A stretch of 6,148 bases of DNA from DASTPP01 sp035762175 (lineage in GTDB: Bacteria > Myxococcota_A > Polyangia > Polyangiales > Polyangiaceae). The notes below the pieces were generated by a model. The model saw only the letters and a program-made list of their open reading frames with translations. It did no database searches and was not told the origin of the DNA. The DNA is taken from positions 1 through 6,148 of the forward strand of contig DASTPP010000193.1 in NCBI GenBank assembly GCA_035762175.1, in the 5' to 3' direction. The first letter of the stretch is position 1; every line of letters begins with the position of its first letter. Shown here piece after piece: positions 5,052-6,148 of the stretch. The position numbers were made by a program, and so were the translations under genes.

Positions 5052-5972
5052 TCAGAAGCGGCCGGACAGGCCCGCGGCGCCGCCGCCGGGCGCGACGCCG
5101 ACGTCGAAGCGCAGGCGCCCGCCCGTCGAGGGCGCGCGGTCGTCGCGCAGCAGGAAGTAGGTGAGCACGCTGCCGGCGAGCGCCGTGGCGCCCACGGCCA
5201 GGGCGATGTCGCCGTAGAGGTAGCGCTGCTCGACGCCGTCGACCTGCGCGTCGGAGCAGTCGGGCGCGCACGTGTCGCGCAGGTCGCGCTCGAGCTGCTT
5301 GCCCGAGAGCGCGAAGCCGGCGAAGGTGCCGACGCCGGCGACGCCCACGCCCACCAAGATGAGCGGCAGCGCCGGGTAGAGCGCCGAGCCGCCCGACGAG
5401 CGCGCCGGCGGCTCGGGCCGCGGGGGGGGCGCGGCGGGCGCGGGCTCGGCCGGGCCGGCGGGGCCCGCGCCGAACTGCACGACGATCTTTCGGTTCTTCT
5501 CGCCCTGGCGAATGATGACCTGCTGCTCGGACTTGCCCGCGCTCGCCGACTCGAACCGGAAGGTGTGCACGCCCGGGTCGACCGTCAGCGCGCGCCCGTC
5601 GAGGCCGCGGGCGAAGACCTGCCCGTCGACCCAGACGTTGACGTCGGGCGTCTCGCGGCCCGAGGGCAGGCGCGCCTCGATGACGACCGAAGGCAGGTTC
5701 GACTCGACCTCGTTCAGCCAGGTGGCGCAGTCGCCGCGCACCGCCGTCGGGCAGTCGTCGCTTGAGCAGACGAGCAGCCGCTCGCGCGACTCGATGAGCT
5801 TGCCCACGTTGCGCAGCTGCTGGGCCGCCTCGTACGACTCGACGCAGGCGCGCTTGCGGTCTTTCGACGACGCCGGCTGGGCCTCGGCCGGGCCGTGGGC
5901 GAAGGGGGCCGAGGCCACGACGAGCGCGGCGGCCAGGGTCAGGGGCGAGCGAAGGAAGGGGGCGTGGGACAT
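5052..5972 (-). CDS. Exported PEGA-like-domain protein with six cysteines
   Basis: The product has 306 residues. Residues 1-31 look like a Sec signal peptide (MSHAPFLRSPLTLAAALVV, then AEA before Q32). A helical segment follows, with Cys43, Cys69, Cys74 and Cys82 and the stretch CPTAVRGDCATWLNEVE (74-90). Residues about 108-167 resemble a PEGA-type beta domain (VNVWVDGQVF, VDPGVHTFRFE). A Pro/Ala linker (about 168-192) leads to a hydrophobic segment (about 199-222). A Cys235/Cys239 loop follows, then a second hydrophobic segment (about 253-275). The four N-terminal cysteines and the Cys235/239 pair probably form disulfides outside the cytoplasm. PEGA domains are generally linked to surface layers and protein binding; the partner here is unknown. 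ATG 5972 is preferred to GTG 5999, because it starts directly at a signal peptide. No strong Shine-Dalgarno sequence is seen. It lies 41 bp upstream of the ABC1-family gene on the same strand. Confidence 0.85.
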   Translation of the reverse strand: MSHAPFLRSPLTLAAALVVASAPFAHGPAEAQPASSKDRKRACVESYEAAQQLRNVGKLIESRERLLVCSSDDCPTAVRGDCATWLNEVESNLPSVVIEARLPSGRETPDVNVWVDGQVFARGLDGRALTVDPGVHTFRFESASAGKSEQQVIIRQGEKNRKIVVQFGAGPAGPAEPAPAAPPPRPEPPARSSGGSALYPALPLILVGVGVAGVGTFAGFALSGKQLERDLRDTCAPDCSDAQVDGVEQRYLYGDIALAVGATALAGSVLTYFLLRDDRAPSTGGRLRFDVGVAPGGGAAGLSGRF

Positions 5973-6033
5973 GCGGGGGCAGCCTGGGTCGCGGGGCACG
6001 GGGGGCCAAGGGTAGCCCGCCCCGAGCGCCCCC

Positions 6034-6058
6034 CGGGCCGCGCACGGCGTGCGGCCCG
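6034..6058. other. Strong hairpin upstream of the PEGA-type gene
   Basis: CGGGCCGCGC (6034-6043) pairs with GTGCGGCCCG (6049-6058) through 10 bp with one G-T pair, across a 5-nt loop. It lies 62 bp before the PEGA-type start and would fall in that gene's leader if transcription starts near 6073. Confidence 0.5.
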
Positions 6059-6060
6059 CG

Positions 6061-6082
6061 AGAGGGCAAGGGCCCTCTTTTT
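6061..6082 (+). terminator. Intrinsic-terminator-like hairpin with T-run, + direction
   Basis: AGAGGGC (6061-6067) pairs with GCCCTCT (6072-6078) across a 4-nt loop, and a run of five T (6078-6082) follows. This is the only hairpin in the window with a T-run. There is no + strand gene before it: the nearest coding sequence, 89 bp to the left, is the start of the - strand PEGA-type gene. It may stop antisense or read-through transcription. Alternatively the T/A run may belong to a - strand promoter: TGGTGTAAA, which includes an extended -10-like sequence at 6085-6080. Confidence 0.45.
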
Positions 6083-6111
6083 ACACCAAGGCGAGGCCCC
6101 GGCGCTATCTA
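6080..6111 (+). promoter_or_regulatory. Weak promoter candidate for a gene beyond the right edge
   Basis: TTTACA (6080-6085) is five of six matches to a -35. It is followed by GCTATCTA at 6104-6111, whose TATCTA could act as a -10, but the spacer of about 18-20 bp is long. No start codon with a coding frame is visible before the window ends at 6148. On the opposite strand the same TTTACA reads TGTAAA, a -10-like sequence for the PEGA-type gene. Both readings are weak. Confidence 0.25.
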
Positions 6112-6148
6112 CCGCCGAGGCCGGGGCCCGGAGGCCGCTCGGGCGCCG

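Noticed and set aside
3937..5160. 407-residue + strand open frame over the ABC1-family gene
   Set aside because: It is antisense to a gene with all family motifs and has no family signature of its own.
3670..6069. A single 799-residue - strand protein containing the ABC1 domain
   Set aside because: The first 353 codons overlap the PEGA-type gene in another frame and are Arg/Pro/Ala filler. The ABC1 family N-terminus starts at ATG 5010.

Overview
The window is very GC-rich DNA with codon use dominated by G or C in the third position. Long open frames run antisense to almost every gene. The gene set and style (prs-rplY-pth cluster, a secreted Cys-rich PEGA-type protein, an ABC1/UbiB-like kinase, GC-rich tandem repeats) point to a large-genome Myxococcota bacterium, probably of the Polyangiales/Sorangium type. 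That assignment is an inference from gene style, not from a marker sequence.

Layout, left to right. Bases 1-126 hold the last 41 codons of an unidentified + strand gene. Bases 127-492 are non-coding and carry a tandem array with a 42-bp period (about 212-506). Next comes a leftward housekeeping cluster, transcribed prs (3229-2285), rplY/ctc (1955-1290), pth (1215-493). It makes PRPP, the 5S-rRNA-binding ribosomal protein L25, and peptidyl-tRNA hydrolase. A 329-bp gap separates prs from rplY. It contains a 27-bp tandem repeat and a convincing promoter, so rplY-pth probably has its own transcription start. The translation starts of prs (GTG, 314 aa) and rplY (ATG, 221 aa) are set by Shine-Dalgarno sequences and family length, and both lie well inside longer open frames.

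Divergent from prs is a 66-residue, two-helix membrane protein (3491-3691, + strand). The 261-bp divergent region between them holds a prs promoter candidate, two adjacent hairpins that run directly into the prs ribosome binding site, and a twice-repeated 10-mer. The small gene converges on, and overlaps by 22 bp, the 3' end of an ABC1-family (UbiB/ADCK-like) protein kinase-like gene (5010-3670). A perfect 17-bp tandem duplication lies at that junction. Upstream of the ABC1 gene, 41 bp away on the same strand, is an exported protein with a PEGA-like domain, six cysteines and two C-terminal hydrophobic segments (5972-5052). The right edge (5973-6148) has no gene. It holds two strong hairpins, the second followed by a T-run in the + direction, and weak promoter-like sequences facing both ways.

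Most of the coding content is ordinary. The features that deserve attention are the 42-bp palindrome-bearing array, the structured prs leader, the 17-bp duplication that sets the ABC1 C-terminus, and the terminator-like hairpin at the right edge that has no matching + strand gene. I see no complete undescribed defence, mobile or biosynthetic system here.
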